Source of the DNA: Xiphydria camelus
Taxonomy: Eukaryota; Arthropoda; Insecta; Hymenoptera; Xiphydriidae
Direction: 5' to 3'
Assembly: GCA_963678675.1 (NCBI GenBank)
Contig: OY783200.1
Span: forward strand, 7,700,501-7,764,500
Length of the DNA stretch: 64,000 nucleotides
Positions within the stretch are counted from its first letter, which is position 1, and the number at the start of each line of letters is the position of its first letter. The notes beneath the pieces were generated by a model. It searched no databases and was not told the DNA's origin. It saw only the letters and a program-made list of their open reading frames with translations. Made by a program: the position numbers and the translations under genes. Of the stretch, positions 10,085-21,727 are shown piece by piece.

Positions 10085-11060
10085 GTCAAATCGCAATCCC
10101 AAAGATCAACGACGTCCTCGCTGGATGTCGAAGCGGAGCTGTCGTCCGGTAAGAGCACTCCGATCGCTATAAAAGCCGAGGACTCTCCATCTGCGAGATC
10201 CTTTAAGACCATATCTTTCAGCTATAGGTTGGGAAAATCAACGGTTGCTTCTATTATCCACGAGATATGCAAGGTAATAGTGGATGAACTTTTAAATGAA
10301 GTGATGCCAATGCTAAATAAAGACAGGTAGAACGCTATAGCTGATGAGTATTGGGAAAAGTGGCAGTTCCCTAACAGTATCGGGGCTTTGGATGGGAAGC
10401 ACGTAACAATACAAGCTCCAAAATTGTCGGGGAGTCTCTACTGGAACTACAAGAAAAGTTACTCTATTGTGATTCTGGCTCTGGTTGATCCGTCTTACAA
10501 TTTCACTTTAGTAGACGTAGGAGTCTATGGAAGAAATTCAGATGGTGGTGTTTTGTCTAATTCTAATTTTGGGAAAGCACTACGCAACAATAAATTTTCT
10601 ATCCCGGGAAAAAAAATCGTGCCCGCGGAACAGATACTGAACTTCCTCTGGTTATAGTAGGCGATGAAGCTTTCCCCCTCACAACTAACATCATGAGGCC
10701 ATTTCCTAGGAGAAATGTAACTAATGATAAGAGAATTTTTAACTATCGGTTAAGTAGGGCAAGAAGGTTATCTGAAAATGCATTTGGCATTTTAACGCAA
10801 AAGTTTTGAATTTTTATGAGACCACTTCAAGGATCACCGAATAATATAACAAGGATTGTACTAGCGGCATGTACCTTACACAACTTCATTCGACAGAACG
10901 AAGGCTATACTTTGCCCGAAGAAAGTGAAGCAACTGCATCGACACAAGAGAGGTCGTCTAATCTGAAGATATACCCCGCCGTCGCGGTAGAGCTACAGAA
11001 GAAGCATTTGCTGTGCGAGAGCAGTTCAAAAATTTCTTCAATTCCCCAGAAGGCAGTATA
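10085..11060 (+). pseudogene. PIF/Harbinger transposase remnant
   Basis: A HARBI1-like DDE transposase in pieces. About 10200-10330 reads SYRLGKSTVASIIHEICK, then a stop. 10388-10657 reads GALDGKHVTIQAP (first Asp), then YSIVILALVD and GRNSDGGV. After a frameshift, about 10660 onward gives VGDEAFPL (second Asp), then [19 protein letters not shown] (Glu). The end reads IVLAACTLHNFIR. The block order matches the family, but the in-frame stop and frameshifts disable it. Neighbouring repeats do not supply clear TTA/TAA-flanked termini, so the element limits are not set. Confidence 0.85.
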
Positions 11061-11269
11061 GAGTGGCAAGAGTGTGTGGCCCTGATGATTTGATTCACAA
11101 AACGTAACTTTCTGTACATAGGTAATAATGTTATTTCGTAGGTTAATAAAAATTTCGTAATATAATAAAGTGTGTTTCAATTCCGTTCCAAATAGCTCCA
11201 TTTTAAGACAAAACGATAAAATTGTGCAGTCACCTTCAACCTCCAAGGTGGTTACAAACATTTTCCACA

Positions 11270-11690
11270 CTCGTTCTTTATAGGCGGCGAGCGAATATTG
11301 TTTAGCAGCGCCTCTCCTAGGCGAACCGAAACATTTATTACGGGAACTGACCAGAGTCACTTAGGTCGGGTGTCCACCGGGTCGGGCCGACCAGAATCGC
11401 TGAGCACTTGAGTATATCTATATATACCCAATCTGTATATCTATATATACCCAATCTGTATATATATACCCAAGTGCCCAGCGATCGGCCCAATTGTGGT
11501 CGGCCCGATCCGGTGGACATCCGGCCTTGTAGTTAAGCGACCGTAGGACCTGATGTGTCAATGTCAACTTGCTGGCAATGGATACTATAATTTATTTCAG
11601 CTTTCAGGCTGTAAAATTTATGCATCATAATGATGCTTCGTATAAAAATGGCCTAACATTAGTCTTTTCTAAACATGTTTTAAATGCGAG
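11270..11690 (+). repeat. TE-end repeat (partner of 6340-6550)
   Basis: Shares GGCGAGCGAATATTGTTTAG, GAACCGAAACATTTATTACG, GGACCTGATGTGTCAATGT and GCTTCGTATAAAAATGGCC with the reverse complement of 6340-6550. It differs by carrying the hairpin MITE at 11363-11528. Confidence 0.7.
11363..11528. mobile_element. about 165-bp hairpin MITE
   Basis: The left end reads AGGTCGGGTGTCCACCGG. The right end is the near-complement CCGGTGGACATCCGGCCT. The centre is a repeated TATATATACCCAATCTG. The partner repeat at 6340-6550 lacks it. Confidence 0.7.
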
Positions 11691-11867
11691 TAAGCGCGCA
11701 CACACACAAATGTGGTATAACCCAAATTTCTGTGATAGAAGACCGTGTGATTCGCCAGACATCAGTAACTCTTAATCCATATTCAGTTACTTTAGAAGTA
11801 AGGAGTCAATAGCTTTCCCCTTGCGACTTTGTCCGCGTGAATCACGAAATAATCTCTTCTTTATTTT

Positions 11868-12120
11868 ACTCCCTTAAGGGAGTTGGTATATAGATAGTAG
11901 ATATATATAAAAAAAACGTGCGTATTCAAATGCAACGTTGTATTAAAATTTCAAAGCAATTGGTGAAAAACTCGGAAATTTAAGATACATTTTTATTCAT
12001 TTACCCCCTTAAGGAGTAGGTATATAAAGAGTAGGTATATATGAAAAACGCGCGTATTCGAATGCAACGTTATGTCCAAATTTCAAAGCAATCGGAAAGA
12101 ACTTTCGGAGATCTTACGAC
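11868..12120 (+). repeat. two tandem copies of an about 127-bp unit
   Basis: The units at about 11868 and 12000 share CCCTTAAGG, GTAGGTATATA, AACGCGCGTATTC, AATGCAACGTT and AATTTCAAAGCAATCGG. The phrasing resembles the 3' tail of RTE-like retroposons or SINEs (ACTTTGTCCGCGTG lies just upstream at 11826). That attribution is weak. Confidence 0.5.
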
Positions 12121-12239
12121 GCGGTCTCAACGTGTCGACATTGACGTGACACATGCACAATATAGGTATGTAGTGCTCTCGCCCAGTTTATGACCCAGTG
12201 AGACCGCGACGTTAGACCTTCAAGAAACGAATATAACAT

Positions 12240-13080
12240 TTTTATTTAAACGTGTATATGGAAGATAGAAGAAGATAGATAGCGGTGTTTATTAGAATGG
12301 GTATTGCGGAAAGCGGTTCATTACGACTCGTCCAGTAATTAATCCTTCCGGGAAAGGTGCATGGCTGCGGGCTCATTGACAGCCTAAATTCGCCAGAACC
12401 TACCGCTTCGCCATTGTGACCGATTTACAAAATGTATCAAGTGACTTGAGTTTGTGTTAATATGTGTTCCGTCGCAAGGGGACTTCTATGTCATTTCTTA
12501 CCGCTCACTATCATCGCAACCTAAGTAACGCGCCAATCTAGATCTAATCTCTACATCGATCGCGAACAGTGTATGGCTTTCCTGGATAAACCAGGTATCA
12601 AAATTCCCCAATTGTCCATCGACTGCATCCGACATTCCTCCCCTTAATCCGGCTCGGATCGCTTTTGTGACGGTACCTATTGAAGCAGGCACTGCGAGAG
12701 ACGGCTTGCTACGAATCGCTCTAAAATTACCTTCGGAGAAAAGTTCGGAACTGCGACATTTACGACCTAGGTATGTTTATCGAAATATTCGTTTCGCCTA
12801 CGACGCGATTAATTCTAGTCGGCGAATTATTTGTGGTCGATGCTACCAAGAAGCACGAATCGACCCTTCTAATTCCGTCGCTCGTTGCGATGGAACAGGA
12901 TTGACAGCTGGCACGTCGCAGTCAACTCATTCCCGTGGAAACTGTATAAAGTCGCCGATGGTGGCGCTGGTAGCAAATTCGCTCGCCGCCTATAGTCAGC
13001 ATTCCTATATTTTTGGTTGGACTGGTCATATAGCACTGGATACTTTTTTATCTCTTCGATAAATTTTTCTACGTCCGTTT
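12240..13080. repeat. mosaic of old repeats
   Basis: 12290-12450 resembles 14790-14920 (shared GACTC.TCCAG, GGAAAGGTGC and CATTGTGACCGAT). 12880-13015 is the inverted counterpart of the transposase flank at 4620-4790, sharing CGACGTGCCAGCTGTCAATC and CCAGCGCCACC in reverse complement. The open frames here have no family resemblance. Confidence 0.5.
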
Positions 13081-13435
13081 TAATATTAATGAAATTTAGT
13101 ATTATGCGTGACGCGGCGGTGTGAGATTATCCATTATTATTATTTTTATTTATGCGAAATATTATTTATGCGATCCATTTGTTATGCGAAACAAATAATT
13201 AGAAATTCATAAGATTTTTGCTTTATCACGTGGGCACTCTCGCATTCATATAATTTAAAGACACAAAATCTATCTAGCCCCTAAAGTATAAGATGCGGTG
13301 ATGGTCTTCTAGCGTATTCACCCTATAAAAATTGCAAGGGTGTATGTAGCCGATTCTGTGCAGTAGCAGTGTCGTTAAGCGTTGACTCGTTTTTTTTCAT
13401 AGCAAGATGGCAATTACACGCCTAAAGGTAAGTCT

Positions 13436-13640
13436 ATACCGGGATACAAAAATGTTGGCAACACGATAATCCGGTGTTGGCAACACGATAATCCGGTGTT
13501 GTCAACATGTATCCCGCCGACTTGCAACTCGCCGACGGATACTCGGCAACAGCCACTATCCGAATGTAGGTACAAACCGGGATACAAAATGTTGGCAACA
13601 TGTTGGCAACACGAGTATCCCGTCGACTAGCGACAATTTA
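13436..13640 (+). repeat. left cluster of GTTGGCAACA subterminal repeats
   Basis: At least five copies of the palindromic 10-mer GTTGGCAACA or close variants, with CGGGATACAAAATG repeated at about 13440 and 13575. The mirror cluster is at 16545-16690. Such arrays near both ends are candidate transposase-binding sites. Confidence 0.65.
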
Positions 13641-13699
13641 ATTGCTACTCGTAAACTGCGGGCGGCATGACATCAAAGAAAGCTGTTGCCTGTTGCTTG

Positions 13700-15640
13700 T
13701 ATCCGAGTTTCCCATTTAGTCCAGTAAAACTAGACCCTCTCTATAGGGGGTGCAAAAAAATAATTGCGGACAGGTCGATTTTTTGAGGGTCGATGGAGGG
13801 GTGCCTCCCGAGTCTCCAGCCAAATTTGCAAACTCGCCAACCCCTGGAGACAGGTGCAATAGGGGTGGTTTCTTATTTATTTTTTTTTGAAATTTTTTTT
13901 TCTAACTTGTAGAGAATAATATTGTAAGTTAAAACTCAGCGTCGCAACCCACACCTAACTATGAACTGACACTGCACTCACTATACAATTAATGATATAT
14001 TTGAATTAACGAGGTACAGGTGATAATGATTAACCGTGGTTTATAACTGACTGTTTCGAATACACTTAAATATAGCTGTTGTACACTTAGGTGAATCGCG
14101 GAATAAGTTGAAGGACTTACAACCTGAATGCGCTGGATAGACTGGCAGACTGAGGCACTGATCACTTATGCTGACTGAGGCACGTTGCACATTAGAGAGA
14201 AGATACATTTTGTAGCGGTTTATATACAGCGAAAACTAGTAGCTAGTGGGGATAGCGTGGCTAGTGTGGTACGCGCTAATTGGCTAGATAAAAGTGATAC
14301 TATAACTAGTGGGGGTTGATAGATGCGTTCCGCGATACTAAATTAACACGACGTAGAACTTTGAACGACTTACGGTTGATCGGCGGAATATGACACGTTT
14401 GAAGACTGGTAGTATATACATTGAAGAGGACGCGCGTTTAGTTCCAGTTTATATATTCGCAACATAGACCAACGGAGGGGGTAGCGTGGGGTGACGCGAT
14501 GCCCCCTAATTTACTAGAGGAAGAATATTAATGACGCTAGGGAACCTCTGAGGTCCGAATCCAAAGTGCGAAGGTACCGTTAATTATGGTTTTTCGAGTA
14601 TCGCACTTCACGATCGAGAAAGCCGGATGGTCGTTCTCGACGGTGGGAACAATAGCGAATTGAATTCCTGGATAAGCCTGCCATTAAGTTGTCTCCAAAA
14701 AACAATAGACCGCATTCGTCATTCTTTCTAAGAGAAAGAAGCCAGCTTATTTGATATTCTAAGTATAGCGGTAGCTGTCAAATAAGTATGCCGAAAAACG
14801 ATCTATTCCGACTCATCCAGCCATTAGCCCTTTCGAGGAAGGTGCGGACTGTGAACTATTAACAACCTGGATTTGCGGAAACAGACCGTTTACCTTGTCA
14901 TTGTGACCGATGATATGAATATTCTAAATTAAGCTTAACTTATGGTTATGTTCCAAGAATATCGAACGATATGAACCGTTATATCAAAATACCTCCAAAA
15001 AGGCAGGTATTCACTACATTCCTTGCATTCCTTTCTCAAACCTGTAAGCAAGAGACAAAAACCAATACTGTAGCCGCAAACATTTTTCATACATTTTGAG
15101 GCCTCTACTGGTTAATAACAACGTTTAAAAAATTAACTATAAGGAAATAACGCTGTACAGATTTTTATTAAGTACAAGTGACCCATAAAAAAACCACCCC
15201 TATTACGCAAAACCCCGAAGGGGTTAGACTGCGTTTTTTTGTTGAAAGCTCGGAAGACAGTTGTCAATGAAACGGCATGAAAAAACCAGCTATTCAACCT
15301 TTCGTTCGTATATTTCCTGAACCGTAATAAATAAGTATTGTGAATGTTTTCCCGTATAATGGGCGCTAGACCGTTAAAAATAAAAGTTAAAAAAAATTTT
15401 ATTAGGCAAAGTTGTAGAAAATATTATTCTCTACAAGTTAGAAAAAAACATTTTTTTTTTAAATAATAAGAAACCACCCCTATTGCACCCCTCTCCAGGG
15501 GTTGGCGAGGGTGCAAATTTGGCTGGAGACTCGGGAGGCACCCCTCCATCGACCCTCAAAAAATCGACCTGTCCGCAATTATTTTTTTGAAAAATGATAT
15601 CTTGACTGGACTAATTTGAAATGGGAAACATCGGAAACAT
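13700..15640. mobile_element. element with about 200-bp inverted arms inside the Harbinger-type shell
   Basis: 13700-13930 is the inverted copy of about 15405-15640. Shared blocks are AATTGCGGACAGGTCG, GATGGAGGGGTGCCTCCCGA, ATAGGGGTGGTTTCTTATT and CTAACTTGTAGAGAATAATA. The interior includes the inverted relative of the 3600-4240 repeat (13960-14400). I see no coding gene inside. Confidence 0.6.
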
Positions 15641-15656
15641 CGCTCTCTGGACTAGA

Positions 15657-15722
15657 ATCTACCTACCTACCTACCTACCTATATACCTAGCTACCTACCT
15701 ACCTACCTACCTACCTACCTAC
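15657..15722 (+). repeat. (CTAC)n microsatellite
   Basis: About fifteen CTAC units, slightly interrupted by TATATACCTAG. It abuts the outer end of the 13700-15640 arms. Tetranucleotide tails like this often mark retroposon 3' ends, but no LINE body is visible beside it. Confidence 0.85.
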
Positions 15723-16242
15723 ATACGATAATGTCCCGTCGCACGAGGGACAGAATTTCAGAAGGTCGATTGAAACCTTTTAATAGTATCGATCATAAAT
15801 AACATATATTTCTTGCATAAATTTTTCATTGAATGCCACATTATACGGGCCGCACAGTATTCACATGGCAGATCGGACGGCGTATCGTATTTCTCATTTT
15901 ACAAAGCAGTACTCTCTCACTACATGTGTATGTTCTTTCTAGATTGAAAAGAAAGGCACGTAATTATTTCTCTCGGCAGAGGCACTCTCCCGATGCGTGA
16001 TTTCGCGCATACGGCTGCCAAGTGGCACGTGCGAATATCAAGCCACGTTTAGGCTTCTGTCGGTAAATTTGAGCCGCGTCAAAGGAGCTTCGAAATATAA
16101 CGGTATCTATTACCGCGGGCACTGTAGAAAATGACTCATTCTGACCTGTCCCATATCGCCCGCCTCGCCGGGGGTATGTTTCGGCGAATCTAGGCTACCT
16201 GAACCCCTTACCACAAAAAAATACCCATTGTAATAGATACCG
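15723..16242. other. no gene seen
   Basis: Unique-looking sequence within the Harbinger-type shell. No ORF with family resemblance and no clear repeat was found. Confidence 0.4.
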
Positions 16243-16476
16243 CTATACTTTAAATATTAAATCAGCTTTGTAAAGGGGAGAAATGAATTCAATACATGAC
16301 TGATGCAGTTGATGGCCAATTAGGGAACACTTAATGACAAGTAACTCCGCCATTAAATTGTCACCATAGCTTGTCCCGTTTTGTAAAAACTGTCGCTGCC
16401 TCCACCTTCTTTTTCGCTTCTGGGAGGCTATTATGATGAAAGCAGGACTAACACCAGCAGCAATAGACGGTTCCAT
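16243..16476 (-). pseudogene. PIF/Harbinger transposase N-terminal scrap
   Basis: The frame reads KRKRRWRQRQFLQNGTSYGD, then NLMAELL. It resembles the conserved N-terminal block of Harbinger transposases (an RRWW-type start, then LQ, then a Y/L-rich stretch before the helix-turn-helix). No DDE core follows. It lies just inside the right terminus of the 13426-16699 element on the strand expected if it were that element's own gene. The match is short and the call is tentative. Confidence 0.45.
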
Positions 16477-16544
16477 TTTTTAACATCAAGACTCCGTTTC
16501 GTTTGAACGCTCAACTGGTTCTGATCGCATGTATCCGGATACAA

Positions 16545-16690
16545 GTCGATGTATCCAACAGTATGTTGCCAACAGCGACATCGTGTTGGCAACACTCAAT
16601 GTTGATGTTGCCAACAGCAATGTTGATGTTGCCAACAGCGATGTTGCCAACAGCCATAAACGTGTTGCCAACATTTTGTATCCCGGTCTA
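16545..16690 (+). repeat. right cluster of GTTGGCAACA subterminal repeats
   Basis: Six or more copies of GTTGCCAACA or GTTGGCAACA, spaced about 20-30 bp apart and ending in ACATTTTGTATCCCGGTCTA. It mirrors the cluster at 13436-13640. Confidence 0.65.
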
Positions 16691-16929
16691 AACGTACCTT
16701 AACGGATATTGGCTCAATGCCACTACTACTACAAAAATATTCACATGCACTTTACCATGCGTTGCCTGTTTCTTTACAATACAGATTTGATAAGATAAAT
16801 CACACAATCGTATGTATTTTTCAGTTTTAACCCTCTGGGGGCCACTTTGGGTGTGTAGCAACCCGTCGAAGTCCTCTGTCTTTACGGATCTACTACTATT
16901 TAAAGAGACTACCATATAATGAGAACGCC

Positions 16930-17235
16930 ATCTGGCGTTTGAACCCAAAACATCTGCATTCTGGAGTTACAACAATCGAAACTGCTGCATATATAGCTGC
17001 TGTGCTCTTCAACGAAGGATATTCAGCTATCCTGAAGATTATGGAACTCCTAAACTTGAAGATCGGCTTGCAAACTAAAAATTACGCGGATATGTATGAC
17101 AGCGCACGCATGAAGCGGCAAGCACGGCGCAGCCTCGAAAGTACCTAGGAGGGTCGATCTGCACGAAAAATGCAGGAACTGCAAAAGCAGCAGTACTTCG
17201 AGGAGTCTGAAGGACTATTTTATGCTCCAGGAATC
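16930..17235 (+). pseudogene. C-terminal fragment of an unassigned TE protein
   Basis: A frame to 17148 reads NPKHLHSGVTTIETAAYIAA, then LFNEGYSAILKIMELLNLKI, then a basic RMKRQARRS tail. After a TAG the same frame continues KMQELQKQQYFEESEGLFYA, then PGIA. I recall comparable tails ending in EGxxYGPGIA from multi-copy arthropod and cnidarian TE proteins, but cannot name the superfamily. No N-terminal part is nearby. The internal stop at about 17148 shows decay. Confidence 0.5.
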
Positions 17236-18597
17236 GCAGATTAGCTTAAAACAGTGGTGAGTATTGAAAAACTTGTGTTTTGTACAAGCAAAAACTTTAA
17301 ACGCGTTTATCTCGAAACCACGTTTTTCAAGTTGGCTGTAATCCTAGCTCATCGAATTAACACCCGATTCACTTCATTCAAGGTTCAAATTAAAGGGAAT
17401 TAGATTTCTGTGCGGATGAACCTCGACTTTCGATAAGTTATCATTGTAGGACAAAGTTATTGCAAAATTAAAGCCGATTTTTTCGGTCAATTTTTTTTAT
17501 GTGCCATTTTTGCAATAAACAATTTTTTTTTGCAAATCGTGGTTAATCCGTGTTCTATGTTCATACTTTAACGAATTTTTTTAAATTTCATGTTTCAGAT
17601 AATTTACGAGACCTCCAGAACTACAGCCGATTTGGTCGGAGCCTCCGCTTGCGACCGCTATATCTATATGAATAAAATTTTTTAAAAATGTTCAATGGTG
17701 TTTTTTCCTTTTTCAAATAAACCTTTACATGTGACAAAAGTTTTGTAAATGACAATTAATTTTATTTTTGAGAAAAGCTCATTAGAAAAAAACCTCAGCT
17801 AGACCAGACTCCCCCCTTATATAAGTTGATGATAAAATCTTTACTGTACATGAAAATGCATTTAACCCTTTATAGGCAAAAGTAGTTATAGATAAACTCT
17901 TAATAGTAGATTCCATAACCAGTTAACGAATACAAGCTCATTTTGAAGTGTTTTTTTTTGCAAAAAAATGGGTGGGAAATATTTACCTCAAAGGTCACTT
18001 TGTTCGAAATAAATCATAACTACGATATATTTTTATAAATTATAACTACCATATAACTATAATTTTAAGAACCAAAGATCGTTGCCTGCAAAAGTGGTGG
18101 GACATATACATATATCCCAATGACATATAAAGGGTTAAGAGATAAAGAGAGAAATTGCGGTTATACTTAAACTTCAAATTTCTAGCGTGGAAATGAATGA
18201 CCCGTGTGTCTAGGGGTTCTAGGATTAAATAGAGCCATCTCTTCGGGGCCGGTACTGAAAGAATCGGAATAATTCAAATATGTTCATGTTGAAAATACAA
18301 ATTAACCAGATGAGGCAAACGAGATATTGTTCGTTTCTAAATATACTTACTACTGCTAAAAATGGGGATATATAAACAAGATGAAAAATTATCTAATACC
18401 ACTGGAATCTTGATCTACCTTTACAAAGTGTTTGTCTAATCTTATTCAACTCTGCTTGTAATTTGCTTATTCAAATCTGCTTGATAACCGATGTTTTTTG
18501 GACTAAAACGTCTATTTGGTTCGTGTCTGGGCAGTCAGTATTGTCACCGAATTTTAGGGAACCATCTTGGATCCGATAACGCTACACGGAATAGTCT
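17236..18597. other. probable TE 3' region and unassigned AT-rich DNA
   Basis: Downstream of the fragment at 16930-17235. Contains stretches such as CTCGAAACCACGTTTTTCAA and GTTATTGCAAAATTAAAGCC that read like a TE untranslated tail. No ORF of note. A palindrome begins at 18598. Confidence 0.35.
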
Positions 18598-19786
18598 GTA
18601 TATTATATTTAAATCTTTGTTAATATCTTCAATATATCTCAGTATTTGTTAAAGTTGCTAAGTACACACTTACAAGTCGTGTATCAGTAAGCCAACCGTG
18701 CATATAGTTACTTAATGTGGAGTGATATTTTAAAGCTTCTAATTTTACGTGCTTACAATGCAATTTTTTAATAAAAATTTCAAAATCTTTTCAAGCCTTG
18801 CGAACTTAGTCTACTACTACGCTTTAATGTTTTTCGATATTCTTCGCCAAGCGATGCATTCCAATCAATATCTTCATATTTACACAAATCATACCGTATT
18901 CACATTCTTTTTTTTATCATTTATCTCAGATTAGCTGCGATAAGAACCTTCTTTGACCTTCAAAATCACTGTCTCTGAGCCAAAATTAAGGCGACGCTCG
19001 AATTAGCTTAATCGCTGTAACGTTTAACCGTCGCCTTGGAACGTTGGTCTCCCGTTCCGCCCTTGTGAAAATGTCCCTTTCACAGGGCATACTTGATGAA
19101 TCTTAGGGTGCGATAAGCTAGCCGTACGGGTAATGGAGGTGGCCTCCCTCCTGTAGATCACTCGGGGTAAAATTGGACTACACCTTTTCTGTAGCTGTTT
19201 GGCTCAAACCAGAAGTTCTCATTTTCTGGAGCAGAGACAGTGATTTTGAAGGTCAAAGAAGGTTCTTAATGCAGCTAATCTAAGGTAAATGATAAAAAAA
19301 AAGGAATGTGAATACGGTATAATTTGTGTAAATATTAAGATATTGATTGGAATGCATCGCTTGGCGAAGAATATCGAGAAACAGTAAAGCGTAGCAGTAG
19401 ACTAAGGCCGTCTGCACACGGAGCGTATCGTCATAGACGCGTACAAGATTCGTCCTGCAGCGACGATTCCTATACGTCTAGAAGATTATACACGCCCTGT
19501 GCATCGAATAGGAATCGTCGCTGTAGGACGAATCTTATACGCGTCTATGACGATACGCTCCGTGTGCAGACGGCTTAAGTTCGCAAGGTTTGAAATGGTT
19601 TTGAAATTTTTATTAAAAAATTGCATTGCAAGCACGTAATTAGAAGCTTTAAAATATCACCCCATATTAAGTAACTATATATATGGGTAGCTTACTGATA
19701 CACGACTTGTAAGTGTGTACTTGGCAGCTTTAACAAATACTGAGATATTAAAGATATTATATAGTAAAGATTTAAATATAATATAC
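18598..19786. repeat. 1.2-kb palindrome with about 390-bp arms
   Basis: The left arm 18598-18978 and right arm about 19231-19786 (minus the MITE at 19406-19575) are inverted copies at about 95% by eye. Shared blocks include TATTATATTTAAATCTTTG, CACACTTACAAGTCGTGTAT, ATTCCAATCAATATCTTCAT, and GACCTTCAAAATCACTGTCT. The spacer is 18979-19230. No target duplication is evident. Either a foldback TE or an inverted duplication. Confidence 0.85.
19406..19575. mobile_element. 170-bp PIF/Harbinger-type MITE
   Basis: Nearly fully self-complementary. It starts GGCCGTCTGCACACGGAGCG and ends in the complement of AGCCGTCTGCACACGGAGCG. TAA lies on both sides (19403-19405 and 19576-19578). The left palindrome arm holds the unoccupied site (CGAACTTAGTC at about 18803), confirming the insertion. 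Confidence 0.85.
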
Positions 19787-21044
19787 ATAAAATGTGTGTG
19801 ATAAACCCACAACCACACCACCCACCCATGTGCCAAGAGCACATCGGTGATCGAGGTATACGAAAGGAACGATACGCAAAATAGTAACCTCAGTATGCCG
19901 TGATTTGCCTTCTCCCTAAACTCCTTGCCCGTCCAGCTATCCTCCCTTGTAAATATCGCCTGCATCCCATCAAATTCATTCCCTTCTCAATGGAACTTCT
20001 TAGCGGGAATTCCCTTCTTCAAAAAGACGCAATCCCAAAATGAGGCTCGTCAAGGAAAATAAATTAAGGTATCAAAAATTCGCAACAATAATATCCCTAA
20101 AGAGAGATCAGAATTTTATAATAGTAACCTGAATCCTTCATTTATATCCTACTGCAAATGCGTTTTCAAGCTCTATCATACGACAAACTACAGTAGTAGG
20201 TACTGGGACGTTTTTGAGAAGCCTGAAATGCCGAGACCTTTGCAGTAAAATTCCCACCCACCAGTTTGTAAGATTGTAGCTTCGGCCATACTTAAGTTAA
20301 TGAGAGGCTGTATCTTCTGTTGCTTAGAAGCTTTCCTGGAAGGAGAGACAACTCGTGTCTCCTCTTCGTCTTTTTTATATACTCCTTCAACAACAGAGGA
20401 CTCGTGCTGGCAACAGTCTTCTCTACCGCTGGAATTCACTGAACTGCCTCCTCTGTTCTTTCTGGGCTAACTGTTCAGACGGATGCTACAGATGCCGATG
20501 ATTGTATACACTTCTTGATTCCGGTACCGCGATCCTTGTAACAAGTGGCTCGTGCGTGACCGCTAGAGTGGAAAAATATATGATTATGCTATGTTAATAT
20601 TGCGTTTAGATTTTTTTAGAAAGCCAGGTTTAATTTCCTTTCCCGAGAGTCCTACATCCACGCCCCTCTCAGCAGTTGAAGAGCTACCGTGGTGAGCGGT
20701 TAAGCAGCAGTTTTAAGTTTTCTCGCGTCGTAGTCGATTCGGATCGACTGGACGAAGGTCTCGATCATTCGGACCCCTGGCGCCCAAAGATAGTGCTTCT
20801 GAAGCGCCTTTTTGCCAATCGACCTCCCCGTGTCTCTCCGCCGGGATTTGTGGGGCGGCAAAGGTCGTGCAGGGTCATTCAACTATTACGTTATAGCGCC
20901 CGGGGGGGGGGGGGGGATTGTGACGATTTGAAATGGCGGGGAGGATGGCGGAGTAATGGGGGGTACGTGTGGTCTTACAGGGTTTTCTCCAGATCTGAAT
21001 TGTTCAATTGGCGGCACTTCTTCGAATCGTCTGCACGGTACCCA
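19787..21044. other. unassigned sequence, no confident gene
   Basis: A minus-strand frame at 20188-20439 (83 codons, SSGREDCCQHESSVVEG) shows no family resemblance. 20676-21047 is an open but GC-biased stretch ending near a G-run (20901-20914). I cannot assign either. Confidence 0.35.
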
Positions 21045-21175
21045 TAGGGTCAACGGAGCTAAAAATGAGACACTCAAATCTTTGGGGTAAAAATGAGACA
21101 CCATCTGCTGTCCTCTGTTGTTGAATTTCTGAAACAATTGTATTGTCATAGTGAAGTAACAAACCTTACCTACAC

Positions 21176-21375
21176 CCGGGGACACGGTATCTGTCGCTGG
21201 TGACTTTTTTAAACGTTATTTTTAAACGTACTAACCAATAATTAATAATCCTCATGCTTTCATTAACGAGAGTAGACGCCACCGTAGCTAATGAGCACAT
21301 GAGAATTAATTATTCATTGGTTAGTACGTTTAAAAATAACGTTTAAAAAAAGTCACCAGCGACAGATGCCGTGTC
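21176..21375. mobile_element. about 200-bp MITE, copy 1
   Basis: Ends CGGGGACACGG...CTGTCGCTGGTGAC and GTCACCAGCGACAG...CCGTGTCC are inverted complements. Internal pairing continues through AAACGTTATTTTTAAACGTA. A relative lies at 21728-21945. Confidence 0.75.
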
Positions 21376-21727
21376 CCTGGGAGTACATATCCGCTACAGA
21401 TTTTGACTACAGGAAACTTTTAACAGATCGGTACAGTAGCTATTCAAACATTACGATTTATAACCTCTAAAACTTTCCATAACGGTCCTAATAAATTTCC
21501 TTACCGCATTCATGTGAACAGAAAGAAAAACTTGTGTATTGTTCCTAGAGATTGTTTAATGGCTTTTGAGTGCCATTTTACGAACGTACACAGATATATT
21601 TAAATATAAATAAATTGAAGGACGCAATCAGGTAAGGTGAAAAAATGAGACGTTTTGGGGTAAAAATGAGACAGTGCGTATTGAAACAGCTTTGAGGTTA
21701 AATATGAGACAGTTATTCATAGGTACC

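Larger units (their letters stand above)
13426..16699. mobile_element. PIF/Harbinger-type element with GTTGGCAACA repeats
   Basis: Ends pair as AGGTAAGTCTATACCGGGAT (left) and the complement of AGGTACGTTTAGACCGGGAT (right). TAA duplications lie at 13423-13425 and 16700-16702. A 3-bp TAA duplication and AGG-starting inverted repeats fit PIF/Harbinger. A Harbinger N-terminal transposase scrap lies inside near the right end (16243-16476, minus). Most of the interior is other repeat DNA. Confidence 0.65.

Noticed and set aside
12667..13062. 131-codon plus-strand frame
   Set aside because: It spans a repeat whose inverted copy (4620-4790) is the flank of a transposase pseudogene, and the peptide shows no motif.
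15657..15722. Regular CTAC repeats considered as a CRISPR-like array
   Set aside because: A plain tetranucleotide microsatellite with no spacers.
20886..21185. 99-codon minus-strand frame rich in Pro
   Set aside because: The poly-Pro stretch is the complement of a G-run at about 20901-20914. No domain or supported start.
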